A stretch of DNA of 64,000 nucleotides, taken from Paenibacillus sp. FSL K6-3182 (GTDB taxonomy: Bacteria; Bacillota; Bacilli; Paenibacillales; Paenibacillaceae). Made by a program: the position numbers and the translations under genes. Below are positions 1-9,600 of the stretch, piece by piece. The notes beneath the pieces are model-generated. The model was not told the origin of the DNA. It was given only the letters and a program-made list of their open reading frames with translations, and searched no databases. The first letter of the stretch is position 1; each line of letters opens with the position of its first letter. Location of the stretch: the NCBI RefSeq assembly GCF_037976325.1, contig NZ_CP150265.1, positions 3,653,501 through 3,717,500 on the forward strand, read 5' to 3'.

Positions 1-6
1 CTATAA

Positions 7-2511
7 TTACTGCCTTTTAGCCAACATTTCCTTTAAGAACATACCCGTATAGGACTCTGCTACTTCCGCTACACGTTCAGGAGTGCCTTCTGCTACTAAT
101 GTGCCGCCGGCTGCGCCCCCTTCTGGGCCGATATCGATAACCCAATCGGATTCTCGTATCAGTTCCAGACTATGCTCAACAACGATGACCGTATTGCCTG
201 TATCAACCAGCTTACTGAGTAAAGTATGGAGCTGCTTAATGTCAGATGGATGGAGGCCTGTCGTCGGTTCATCCAGCAGGTAGAGCGTATGGTTTTTGGA
301 AGGCTTGCTCAGCTCTTTCGCCAGTCTGATCCGCTGTCCTTCGCCGCCAGATAACGTTTTGACCGATTGACCCCATTTCAAGTAGCCTAGTCCGACTTCA
401 CAAAGCATCTCGATTATACCTGTTATTTTAGTTTCTTTTTTGAGAATAGCTAGGCTTTCCTGTACAGACATATTCAGCAAATCCGATATAGAGCATCCTT
501 CATACTGAACCTGCAAAACCTCATCCGTAAATCGTTTTCCTTTGCAGTCAGGACATTTTACCTCCAGATCAGGCAGGAAGTTCATATCAACGGAAAGCAC
601 GCCTAACCCCTGACATGTCTCACATCGGCCACCAGAAGTGTTAAATGAGAAATGTTTGGTTGTCAGTTTTCTTTTTTTAGCTTCTGGCAAACTAGCGAAC
701 AACTGGCGCAGCTGCGTAAACACATCTGTATATGTTGCTACGTTGGAGCGCTGCACTCTTCCCATGGGTGTCTGGTCAAATATAACGACATTGCCGACAT
801 GCTCTAAGCCCGTAATTTCCTTGCACCCTATTCGCTCCAACTCCTTCTGACTTCCTTGTGCAAGGATATCAAAAACTAGCGTGGATTTGCCGGAGCCAGA
901 TACACCAGTAACGGAAACGAGACAGCCAAGCGGGAAGGCTACAGTTGGAATTTCAACATTACGGAGTTTAGCCTGCTCGATTGTAATAAATTGACCGTTG
1001 CCTGTCCTGCGAACGCGTACAGGAGTTGAGCCATTCTCTTCTCTCAAATAAGCGCCTGTAACCGAAAGCGTACTCGACATTAGATCCTCCAGACTTCCTT
1101 CGCCTACGACGGTTCCACCGTGCAACCCAGCGCCAGGACCTATATCGATGATATGGTCTGCTGCACGCATCATTTCAACATCGTGCTCGATTACGAGTAC
1201 TGTATTGCCTAAATCACGAAGCTGCTGAAGTACTCGTATGAGACCGGATGTATCACGGGGATGGAGACCCGTGGTCGGTTCATCCAAAATATAAAGTACT
1301 CCGGTGAGGCCAGAACCGAGCAGCGATGCGAGCCGCAGCCGCTGTGCTTCGCCGCCGGATAGCGAAACGGTTTGCCGATTCAGGGAAAGATAACCTAGGC
1401 CAACATCAATGATTCGTTTTAGCCTAGTAGGCATATCGTGCAGAATGGGTTCGAGCAGATAATGACCTTCAGGCGGAAGCGTCTCTTGTAATTCCTCGGT
1501 CCACTTAAATACATCACTGAGCGACCATTCCGATACGTCTGAGATGGTTGAGCCAGCTACTTGAACGAGACGAACCTCTTTCTTAAGGCGTGCGCCTAGG
1601 CATTCCGGGCAAAGCTGTTCATGAAAAAAACTTCCCTCTTTTTCCGCAGTGCCTGTTTCTCCTTCTTTTTCTTTGTAACGCCGCCATAAACCAGGGATGA
1701 CCCCTTCGAATTTTGTACCTTGGACAGGCTTCACATTTGGATAATGCCGCTTGAAGGCTTCACTCTCGACACCATAATATAACAAATCGCGCTGTATCTC
1801 TCCGAAATCCTTTAAAGGCTGATCCGGATCAAATGCAAAGCCGTAATGCTTTCCTGCCGCCATCAAAATACGAATTTGAATATCGCGATGAACCCCGTTC
1901 AAAGAAGCCACTCCCCCATCGCGCAAACTGAGCTCCGAATTGAAAACGGCTGCTTCATTAATGCTTGCCACATGTCCAAGTCCACTGCAAGCTCCGCAGG
2001 CTCCTTCTGGCTTGTTGAAGGAAAAGTGCGACATTCCTAGCTGCTCAAGCGCTGCTCCGCAGTGAGGACATCCTATCATTTGATGATCCATTTCCTCATC
2101 TTCATCAGCCATTGCACCTTTGGGCTCAAATGAAGGAGCAATGTGACCGCTGCAAGCTAGGCAAATCCTCTCCCCTAGTCGCGAGAAGATAAACCTTACA
2201 AACGTATAGATATCGGTTACTGTTCCGACTGTTGAGCGTGGATTTCGATTGGTAACATGCTGTCCAACGCTGATGGAAGGTGACAATCCTTCGATAGACT
2301 CAACCTTCGGCTTCCCTATCGAATCCGAGGTCATGCCCATGGAATCCAAATACTGCCTTTGGCACTCTCTTTGAAGTGTATCCATAGCCAAAGTTGATTT
2401 GCCAGATCCTGATGGACCTGTAAGAACGACCAGCTTGTACTTGGGAATTGAAAGGGAAACATTTTTCAGGTTGTTTTCACGTGCACCTTTAATAAAAATG
2501 GTATCTTTCAT
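7..2511 (-). CDS. UvrA-like ABC excinuclease subunit (short UvrA2 type)
   Basis: Tandem ABC ATPase of the UvrA family, about 834 aa, against roughly 950 aa for housekeeping UvrA. First Walker A GPSGSGKST near residue 32 and second GVSGSGKST near 540; signatures SLSGGEAQR and TLSGGEGQR, each followed by a LDEPTTGLHP Walker B. Cys pairs of the UvrA zinc modules are visible (CPHC/CGAC and CETC/CPDC). The short form is typical of UvrA2 paralogues, which are often linked to drug or DNA-damage tolerance rather than core excision repair. The upstream start at 2526 is unlikely because the AGGAGG ribosome binding site lies inside its first codons; ATG at 2511 has ideal spacing. It is divergent from a MarR gene with an operator between them, so repression by that MarR is likely. 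Confidence 0.9.
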   Translation of the reverse strand: MKDTIFIKGARENNLKNVSLSIPKYKLVVLTGPSGSGKSTLAMDTLQRECQRQYLDSMGMTSDSIGKPKVESIEGLSPSISVGQHVTNRNPRSTVGTVTDIYTFVRFIFSRLGERICLACSGHIAPSFEPKGAMADEDEEMDHQMIGCPHCGAALEQLGMSHFSFNKPEGACGACSGLGHVASINEAAVFNSELSLRDGGVASLNGVHRDIQIRILMAAGKHYGFAFDPDQPLKDFGEIQRDLLYYGVESEAFKRHYPNVKPVQGTKFEGVIPGLWRRYKEKEGETGTAEKEGSFFHEQLCPECLGARLKKEVRLVQVAGSTISDVSEWSLSDVFKWTEELQETLPPEGHYLLEPILHDMPTRLKRIIDVGLGYLSLNRQTVSLSGGEAQRLRLASLLGSGLTGVLYILDEPTTGLHPRDTSGLIRVLQQLRDLGNTVLVIEHDVEMMRAADHIIDIGPGAGLHGGTVVGEGSLEDLMSSTLSVTGAYLREENGSTPVRVRRTGNGQFITIEQAKLRNVEIPTVAFPLGCLVSVTGVSGSGKSTLVFDILAQGSQKELERIGCKEITGLEHVGNVVIFDQTPMGRVQRSNVATYTDVFTQLRQLFASLPEAKKRKLTTKHFSFNTSGGRCETCQGLGVLSVDMNFLPDLEVKCPDCKGKRFTDEVLQVQYEGCSISDLLNMSVQESLAILKKETKITGIIEMLCEVGLGYLKWGQSVKTLSGGEGQRIRLAKELSKPSKNHTLYLLDEPTTGLHPSDIKQLHTLLSKLVDTGNTVIVVEHSLELIRESDWVIDIGPEGGAAGGTLVAEGTPERVAEVAESYTGMFLKEMLAKRQ

Positions 2512-2639
2512 AAAAATCCTCCTCATAATAAATAATTATTCTATGTCTTAAAGCATTTCGATCTCAAATATGGGTTAAAATTGTTTAGCCATCATGACTA
2601 AAGTTTTTGCAAAGTACGAATGATTTCGATAGAATGAAC

Positions 2640-2668
2640 TTGATTATATTCATTTCATCTAATATCTT
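2640..2668 (+). promoter_or_regulatory. Candidate promoter of the MarR gene
   Basis: TTGATT (2640-2645), 17-nt spacer, TATCTT (2663-2668). The predicted start of transcription falls at the left edge of the inverted repeat at 2678, which fits autorepression. Weak -10 match, so only tentative. Confidence 0.35.
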
Positions 2669-2677
2669 TATAACAAA

Positions 2678-2698
2678 GTATCTCGATAACTGAGATAC
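2678..2698. promoter_or_regulatory. Inverted repeat, likely MarR operator
   Basis: Perfect 7-nt arms GTATCTC and GAGATAC separated by 7 nt, in the intergenic region between the divergent uvrA-like and marR genes. MarR proteins usually bind such short palindromes of ATCTxGAxA type. Position just upstream of the marR ribosome binding site suggests control of marR itself and possibly of the divergent gene. Confidence 0.6.
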
Positions 2699-2724
2699 CC
2701 ATATCTTAAAAGGAGGTTTGTCCT

Positions 2725-3219
2725 TTGTCAAGCGAGCAACAAGTGCAAGCGACCGATAAGCAGGAACAATTCGTCGCACGTATGCGCGGACTAGGAAGCC
2801 GAACAGTTTTGTACCAACAAAATGTAGCTGGTGCTCTCGGCTTATATAATAATGATTTTTTATCTGTGGATATTTTGCGTGAAAAAGGTCCGATCACAGC
2901 CGGTGAGTTGTCCAAACTAACTGGCCTTGCTACAGGAAGTGTGACAGCATTAATTGACCGCCTTGAAAAATTCGGTTACGTACGCAGGCAAAACGATCCC
3001 AATGACCGTCGCAAAGTGATTATTGTTCCCCTCTATGAAGAAAAAGAAGACGTCAGCAATACGTATATTCCACTTCATAACGAGATGGTGAAGCTGGCTT
3101 CTTCCTATACAGATGCAGAGCTGGAACTAATTACACAGTTTTTAGAAAAAGCCAGCAAAGTACTCGATAATCAAATTGATCGCCTCAGCTCTGCAAAAAG
3201 CACTAAATCTTCATCTTAA
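2725..3219 (+). CDS. MarR family transcriptional regulator
   Basis: 164 aa winged-helix regulator. The DNA-binding region (about residues 45-100) has the MarR pattern: ILREKGPITAGELSKLTG helix, then TGSVTALIDRLEKFGYV recognition helix and the wing with the family motif NDPNDRRKV. It starts at TTG 2725, 8 nt after a strong AAAAGGAGG; no ATG gives a better start. The ligand is unknown. The gene faces the uvrA-like ATPase and shares its upstream region, with an inverted repeat in between, so local regulation of that gene and of itself is inferred. Confidence 0.9.
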   Translation: MSSEQQVQATDKQEQFVARMRGLGSRTVLYQQNVAGALGLYNNDFLSVDILREKGPITAGELSKLTGLATGSVTALIDRLEKFGYVRRQNDPNDRRKVIIVPLYEEKEDVSNTYIPLHNEMVKLASSYTDAELELITQFLEKASKVLDNQIDRLSSAKSTKSSS

Positions 3220-3239
3220 ATATAGGGTACATCAATTGA

Positions 3240-3289
3240 AAAGGACGATATCCAGAAGTCTAATGACCTCAGGATACCGTCCTTTATTG
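3240..3289 (+). terminator. Rho-independent terminator after marR
   Basis: Stem AAAGGACG-A-TATCC (3240-3253) pairs with GGATA-C-CGTCCTTT (3272-3285) with one mismatch and an 18-nt loop. It lies between the convergent marR and dehydrogenase genes and may work in both directions. Confidence 0.7.
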
Positions 3290-3334
3290 TAATTCATATG
3301 ATTATCCGTCTCTTACTTGTGACATGAGCTGCCT

Positions 3335-4408
3335 TTAATCGAAGTAGATCGTTTTGCCGGTTTCGGCTGATAAGTATACCGCTTCCAGAATTGCCGATAC
3401 CACCATCGCCTCTTCAGGCTTAACGAGCGGATCGGTATCGTTAACAATACTGCTGATCCACTGCTTGGCTTCATACTCGAAATCAGTCAGGTTTTCTCCA
3501 CGGAATTGCTCTCTCTCGGTTGCTTTGACGTCGATGACGTTTAGAAATAAGCTGCCGTCCCTCTCACCGTTAATGCGCAGACCATCGTGAAAATCAGCGC
3601 CGCCCTTCGTACCGCACAAATATGATCCTTCAGATTTGGCGATATTAAGTGCCCAGCTGGTTTCAATTGAAACGACAGCACCGTTTTTGAATTTTACATA
3701 ACCAAAAGCGGAATCTTCTACTTCAAACTGCTCTGGGTCCCATGATCCCCATTCATTAGCTGCATTTTCAGTATCCTTCAGCTTCTGGAACACACTGCCT
3801 ACTACACTGTGAGGTTCATAATTGTTCATCAGCCAGAGGATGAGATCCAGTGAATGGGTGCCAATATCGATCAAAGGTCCGCCGCCTTGCTTCTCTTTAT
3901 CCAGAAATACTCCCCATGTAGGAACGCCTCTACGCCTTGTTGCAACCGCTTTGGCATAATAGATCTCGCCAAGCTCATCATTCTCGATCATTTTTTTTAA
4001 CAGCAACGACTGAGCTTTGCTGCGGTTCTGGTAGCCAACGGTCAGCTTTTTACCGGTTCTAACATGAGCTTCGTACATCGCTTTCGCTTCGGCACTGGTC
4101 TTGGCCATCGGCTTCTCACACATAACGTGTTTGCCTGCTTCCATGGCATCGATTGAAATGACAGCATGCGAAATATTTGGCGTCAATACATGAATGACTT
4201 CAATATCCTCCATGGCTAATAACTGCTTATATTCGGTAAAAACCTTTGCGCCGGGAACTCCATACTGCTCAGCTGCTTCGCGTGCTCTTTCTTCGATCAG
4301 ATCGCAGAATGCGACCATCTCTACATTACCCACCTTGGCTAAGCTTGGCATATGTTTGCCGCCAGCAATCATACCGCATCCGATAATACCTACCTTTACT
4401 GTTCGCAT
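3335..4408 (-). CDS. Gfo/Idh/MocA family oxidoreductase
   Basis: 357 aa. N-terminal Rossmann fold with GIIGCGMIAGG at residues 8-18, the family CEKPMAKT motif near 97, and the alpha/beta C-terminal domain with GGGPLIDIGTHSLDL, typical of dehydrogenases acting on sugars, inositols or related polyols with NAD(P). Substrate cannot be read from sequence. It is the last gene of a three-gene unit, 4 nt behind a second Gfo/Idh/MocA protein, both downstream of a PhyH-type dioxygenase. The pair is consistent with sequential oxidation of a cyclic polyol or sugar acid. Confidence 0.88.
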   Translation of the reverse strand: MRTVKVGIIGCGMIAGGKHMPSLAKVGNVEMVAFCDLIEERAREAAEQYGVPGAKVFTEYKQLLAMEDIEVIHVLTPNISHAVISIDAMEAGKHVMCEKPMAKTSAEAKAMYEAHVRTGKKLTVGYQNRSKAQSLLLKKMIENDELGEIYYAKAVATRRRGVPTWGVFLDKEKQGGGPLIDIGTHSLDLILWLMNNYEPHSVVGSVFQKLKDTENAANEWGSWDPEQFEVEDSAFGYVKFKNGAVVSIETSWALNIAKSEGSYLCGTKGGADFHDGLRINGERDGSLFLNVIDVKATEREQFRGENLTDFEYEAKQWISSIVNDTDPLVKPEEAMVVSAILEAVYLSAETGKTIYFD

Positions 4409-4412
4409 CTCA

Positions 4413-5411
4413 TTAATTTCCTCCTTGCCGTTTAAAATCTACGGTTCTTCTCTCGCGATGTGCGATATATGCCGTTTCAAGAAGTTCCGTCAGCTTTGTT
4501 CCGTCCTCGAGTCCAAATGGCATCGGCTTGTCGTTCAGAATGCCATCCACCCATTGTGTTAGTGGAAGCGGCTGCTCCTTTGGAAGCTGTCGAGGTGAAA
4601 TCCAGCCTTGGAGCGGTGAATCGGTATGTTTGGAAGCAAATTTAACATCTTCCCCGGAAATGATCAGTGTCCCTTCAGTACCGTATAGTTCAAACGCAGA
4701 AGGCGTCGAGTAAGTAACGAGGCTAGTTTCCAGCAGCGCAACCGCGTTGTTAGCAAACTCAATCGAGCATTGTGCATTATCTTCAACAGCCCGGCCCGTA
4801 AAATAATTAAACATGGATGTAATTCGTCTCGGCTCACCAAGCAGCCAGCTTGCCAAATACATCGGATGGCAACCAAGATCCATCATAGCTCCGCCGCCTG
4901 CCTGTTTCTCATCGTACCAGTATTCAGGCAGCCAATTGTTTAATGCTCCGTCGTGACCATTTCGGATTCGCAGCAGCGTAATGGCACCAAGCAGCCCATC
5001 ATCCAGAAGCTGTTTAGCGAATATATGGTGAGGCCTTGTTCGAGCGGGAAAAGAGATACAAAACTTCACGCCGGATTTTTGTACAGCAGCCGTAATTTTG
5101 TCGCATTCGGCTACCGTAAGCGCCATCGATTTCTCTGTGAAAATATGTTTTCCAGCTTGCGCAGCAGCAACCATGACTTCCGCGTGCATGCTGGTAGGGG
5201 CATCGATGACAACAGCATCTACATCTGCCCTTTGAAGCAGCGTATCTAAATCAGATTCAAAAGCAGCTCCGAGCTCCGCTGCCCACGTTCGCCCTCTCTC
5301 CGTTATTTCATCCCAAACTGCTGTTATGTTTACGTTTCCAAGTGATTGCAGGTGTTTGGCATACCCATCAGCATGAACATGCCATTTGCTAATCATCGCT
5401 ACATTTAACAT
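4413..5411 (-). CDS. Gfo/Idh/MocA family oxidoreductase
   Basis: 332 aa dehydrogenase. The family motif is present as TEKSMALT near residue 93 (Ser in place of the usual Pro), and the C-terminal domain has AGGGAMMDLGCHPMYLASWL. The N-terminal glycine motif is degenerate (no clear GxGxxG after the first strand, which reads MLNVAMISKWHVHADGY), seen in a subgroup of this family, so cofactor binding may differ from its neighbour. AGGGATTTT precedes ATG 5411. It sits between the PhyH gene (46 nt upstream) and the second dehydrogenase (4 nt downstream), so co-transcription is expected. Confidence 0.85.
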   Translation of the reverse strand: MLNVAMISKWHVHADGYAKHLQSLGNVNITAVWDEITERGRTWAAELGAAFESDLDTLLQRADVDAVVIDAPTSMHAEVMVAAAQAGKHIFTEKSMALTVAECDKITAAVQKSGVKFCISFPARTRPHHIFAKQLLDDGLLGAITLLRIRNGHDGALNNWLPEYWYDEKQAGGGAMMDLGCHPMYLASWLLGEPRRITSMFNYFTGRAVEDNAQCSIEFANNAVALLETSLVTYSTPSAFELYGTEGTLIISGEDVKFASKHTDSPLQGWISPRQLPKEQPLPLTQWVDGILNDKPMPFGLEDGTKLTELLETAYIAHRERRTVDFKRQGGN

Positions 5412-5457
5412 TCGAAAATCCCTCCATTATTCAAATATTTGCTTAAGCTACGCATTA

Positions 5458-6264
5458 CTAATCTTTAAATGCCGTTGCGGGGTACCCGGCGCCAAATGGC
5501 GCGTCTGGCCGCTCATATTCCCCTGCTAAATAACGGCGCATAGGCGTTGTACGCTCCAAATAGTCCTTGTTGTTTGCAAAGCGATCGGAGAATCGAACCC
5601 AAGGCGGACTATAAATATAATGTGCGGTATAACGGTCGTAATCTCCGTCATGATAATATGTACGATGCCAAACCGCGTTATGGAAGAGCAATACAGATCC
5701 GGCAGGTGCGCAAATGACATGTCCTACTGGCAAATCACCTTTATCGCGGCGGATGTCTGCCGGGAGTGGAACTTGGGCTCTATGGCTGCCTGGAATCATC
5801 TCCATGTTGCCCATCCTAGGCAGCGATTGGTCAGTAAGCAAATAGGAAGCGCGCAGCTGCAGCAGAGGAATGGGATAAGCTAGTTGATTAAAATCGTAAG
5901 CTCCTGAGCCATCCTGATGCCAGCCGCCTGCTCCTCCAAATGCCGGCTGCTTCGTGCACCAAGCGGATTGAAGAATAAAACGATCGCCATATAATGCTCT
6001 CACTTTTGGGAGTACCGCAGGGTGATCAATCAACTGGTCCAGCGTAGGTTCACTTTCAAATCCTCGGCCAACCTGAGCCCATCCGGTTGTCCCTTCTCTC
6101 TCATGCAGGCGAATAGATGCCTCCAGGCATTGCTGTGCTTGGTCAGCGGTTAATACATTAGGAATGATCAAATAACCCCAAGACTCGAACATGAAACGGT
6201 CAAGCTCTGTGAATTCACCAGGTTGCGAAATGGCATTAAGTCCTTGACTGTGCTCGGCATTCAT
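5458..6264 (-). CDS. Phytanoyl-CoA dioxygenase (PhyH) family protein
   Basis: About 268 aa Fe(II)/2-oxoglutarate-dependent oxygenase. The HxD part of the iron-binding triad is seen in WHQDGSGAYDF and the distal His in LLFHNAVWHRTYYH. Start at 6264 is chosen because AGGAGG lies 7 nt upstream; an extension to 6330 has no ribosome binding site. The substrate is unknown. Being first in an operon with two Gfo/Idh/MocA dehydrogenases points to catabolism or modification of a small hydroxylated compound rather than of phytanoyl-CoA. Confidence 0.85.
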   Translation of the reverse strand: MNAEHSQGLNAISQPGEFTELDRFMFESWGYLIIPNVLTADQAQQCLEASIRLHEREGTTGWAQVGRGFESEPTLDQLIDHPAVLPKVRALYGDRFILQSAWCTKQPAFGGAGGWHQDGSGAYDFNQLAYPIPLLQLRASYLLTDQSLPRMGNMEMIPGSHRAQVPLPADIRRDKGDLPVGHVICAPAGSVLLFHNAVWHRTYYHDGDYDRYTAHYIYSPPWVRFSDRFANNKDYLERTTPMRRYLAGEYERPDAPFGAGYPATAFKD

Positions 6265-6416
6265 GCGATAACCTCCTGCTTTCTGGAGTGAATTGCTTCT
6301 TTTATATATAAAATATGAACGGTAATTCATTTAATGCATAGAATGCTTGGATTATTCCGATTATTTTTATTTAAATCATGAACATTTTGGTTAACTATTC
6401 GCTTTGTGTTATCTAA

Positions 6417-6429
6417 ATAACGACGTTAT
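6417..6429. promoter_or_regulatory. Palindrome upstream of the PhyH operon
   Basis: ATAACG-A-CGTTAT, arms of 6 nt, about 150 nt upstream of the PhyH start, in an AT-rich 270-nt intergenic stretch with no gene. It could be an operator, but no regulator gene is adjacent. Confidence 0.25.
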
Positions 6430-6538
6430 CAACTAATTGCTCATATAATTGTTTGTTTTTCACATTCATTTTCTAAAATCGTATATATTTAATATGTATT
6501 TTTAGATTCCTCATTTTCGTTGTATAGCTTTGATAAAC

Positions 6539-6575
6539 ATAAAAAAAGTGGAAGAGTTCCGAAGAACTCCCCCAC
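6539..6575 (-). terminator. Terminator of the GH87 gene
   Basis: Read on the minus strand: GTGG and GAGTTC segments pair across a UUCG-type loop (6548-6574), followed by seven or more T residues (6540-6547). Confidence 0.8.
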
Positions 6576-6611
6576 ACAGCCATTTCTTATTGTTACTGAA
6601 TGATCCATCTG

Positions 6612-9600
6612 TTACTGAATGATCAAACCAAATCCATTCTGAATGTAATTCGTGTTGGGATGAGCGATATTGCTAGTCGTCAGGTTGTTGAACGTTGCTG
6701 ATCCATTCCCCGTATAGGTGTAAATTGCCGCACCTGGATGCGGTGATGTGAACCGCGATGTAAGGATTCCATCACGTCCTGTACCATTAATATTGATATT
6801 GTTGAACACGATATTTTCAAAGCCGCCGCCATATCCAAACTGGATAGCACTGCGCTGGGTATTGATAATATCAATGTTGGTAAACGTCACGTTTTTGATG
6901 GAATCGTTAGATGCCTCCAAATCGATAGCTCCGCGTTCACCATTGTAGAGGTCTTTACTAGTTCCGCTGTTTATAATTGTTGTATCCGAGAACAAAATGC
7001 CGGTATTGTTCTGGAAATGGTAGCCTGGGAATACAGTGTTCATTCGAATACCAGATCCGCCGACAGTGTCGATGATCAAGTTGTTAGTAGCCTTATGTCC
7101 TCCCCCGCCGAAAAATGCAATAGCAGCCGCACGCCAGTTATTCTCAATCGTATTAAACGAGAAAGTATTGTTGACACCCGCGCGAGCACCATTTACATTA
7201 CTCGTCCATACGGCAAGACCATCATCACCGTTATTTCGGACGCTGCTGTTGCGAACAGTCGAATTACTTGTGCCTTGAGCGAAGTTGACACCATCAGCAA
7301 GATTATTTCGGATACGGCTATTTTCGATCACCAGCCCATCCGCATAAATTGCTGGTGTATGTGCATAATCCCCTACCCAAAAACCGCATTCAAAGTGCTC
7401 AACCCATACATTGTGTACCTTTGAATTTTTTCCGAAATTGTCCATAAAGCCCTTGTAAATAGCACCCTCGTGATAGCGTGACCGCAGCTTGGAATTCATA
7501 TAGATATTGCTAAAATCAAGCTTGCCTTCGACACGGAATGAAATGCCGCCCGATGCTACATTAGGGTTGGTAAACTGGATGTTTGTATGCCAGATGCCTG
7601 CACCCATGATCGTAATATCATTAATCATGCTACTGACAGAACCGACCTTCCACATGTTTCCGAGATGGAATGTTCCTTCCGGTATATACATGATTTTCCC
7701 AGTAGAAACCGCTGATGTTACAGCAGCTTCGAAAGCTGCAAGATCATCGAGGCCATCGTTTGCAACAGCGCCAAAATCCGTTACAGAAACCGAGTTGGCT
7801 GGGCGGGCAATCGCAGCAGGAACCTGCTCGATTTCAAGGAAGTCTACACCATATTCGAGATTGTCTGCATTGCTTTTTTGGATACGTATGGTATCGCCAG
7901 GTTGAAGGGCTGTGTCTAGTTTCCAATGCACCTCATCAAATCGGAAGAGCGGACGTCCTCCGGATGGAGTGTCAGCTGGTTGATCACTCGCGAAATACTG
8001 CCAGTTGTAGTAAGATGTGAGCGAGATGGTCTTGGCTTTGACACCATTGACGTAAACATCAAGTGATCCGCTGAGCCCCATGCCATCTGACGAGTCAGGC
8101 ATCGTAAATCTCATCGTAACGCCTGCTCCGCCCTCCCCTTGCCTTACGTTCCACTGAAGATATGAGCCATTCGATGGAAGTGACACGTAGCTCTGACCAG
8201 ATGCCTCGGATGCAATCAGCGCCTGATCGAATGTCGGTGCAGATTGTAAAGTTGCCCCTCCACCACGAGTCGCATCCTGCGTATCGTACCTGTTGTAAGG
8301 CACGCTAGCACCTCGAGCAGAATAAACGACTAGACTTGTTGAACTCGTGTTATTTGCTTGCTTAATTCCTAATTCATTTGCATCAACAGCAACGATTGTT
8401 GATACGGTATAGTTGCCTGTTACTGCTGTCCATGTTCCAGGAATACTGACATTTGCAGATGCGCCAGCTGCTAAAGTACCGCTATATGACCCGTTGTAGG
8501 TCTGAATGGTAGAGCCGGCTGAATTTTTAAGAATAACGGTTACGCCATGGGTGCCGCTTGCTGAAGAAATGTTTCCTTGATTTTTAAGGATAACGTTGAA
8601 AGCGACTGTATTGCTGGCAACTGGATTACTAGGTGTCCAGGATACAGTTCCAATTAAATCGGAACTGGCTACAGGAGTGACAATGAGTGATGATGGATTC
8701 GTATAGCTGTTGTTGGCATCATTTTGCTCAATAATTGCATTGTTCTCATCTACCTTCGAGCTTACTGAGTACGTAGCTGCTGTTTTGGCGCCAACATTAA
8801 GTGACACTGTTGCTGAAGCACCGGCCGCTAGTGCGGCTACTGGAGCAGAGCCGGCAAGCGTATTGTTAAGGTAGAAGTTGACTGTAGTCGCCGGGGCACT
8901 GGCGTTGCCGATATTCTTAACTGTTGCGTTCAGTGTAATTTCGTTAGTCTCTATTGGTGAGACCGGTGCCCATGACATGCCTGTAATCGTCAAATCAGGG
9001 TTTGGAGCAGGCGTTCCGTAGACTTGAAACTCAGCGATTTGACCGGCAGGTGCGCCGGAGTTCGTCGTAATATTCAACTGCAGACGTTTAACCGTCGAGG
9101 TAATCGGAATCGTTACCGTATTGCCCGAAGCTGGATTAAACGTATAAGCTTGTGCCGACACTAAGCTGCTGAAGGTTGTTGTACTTTGGTTATGGCCTAG
9201 TACTTGAATCGTTTGTGTACGAGTGCCCCATTCTGTAGAAGGATTCAGCTTAAGCACGATGGATGTAATGTCATGATTCGCCCCAAGATCGAGAGTTAAG
9301 GTGCTCGAAGCGCTGCCGCCTTCCCAATAAGTGGCGGTGTTATTGTCGTTTGCATTCGCTGCGATAAACGTTTGTGTACTGGATGATGCGCTAATAGCTT
9401 TGCCAATAGCGATGTTTCCACCTGGAGGAGTCGTAGGCGTTGCTGTTGGAGTTGGTGTCACTGTTGGCGTAGGAGTTGGCGTCACCGCTGGCGTAGGAGT
9501 AGCTATTGGAGTAGGAGTTGCCGTTGCTGTAGGAGAAGGTGTAGGTGTAATGATCGTTGAATCAACCGTGATTTGGTCAAGATTGACATTGCCGGAATCA

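Noticed and set aside
9422..9552. Short repeated units that could suggest a CRISPR or tandem repeat locus
   Set aside because: Units are degenerate, in frame, and encode a Thr-Pro linker inside a clear gene.
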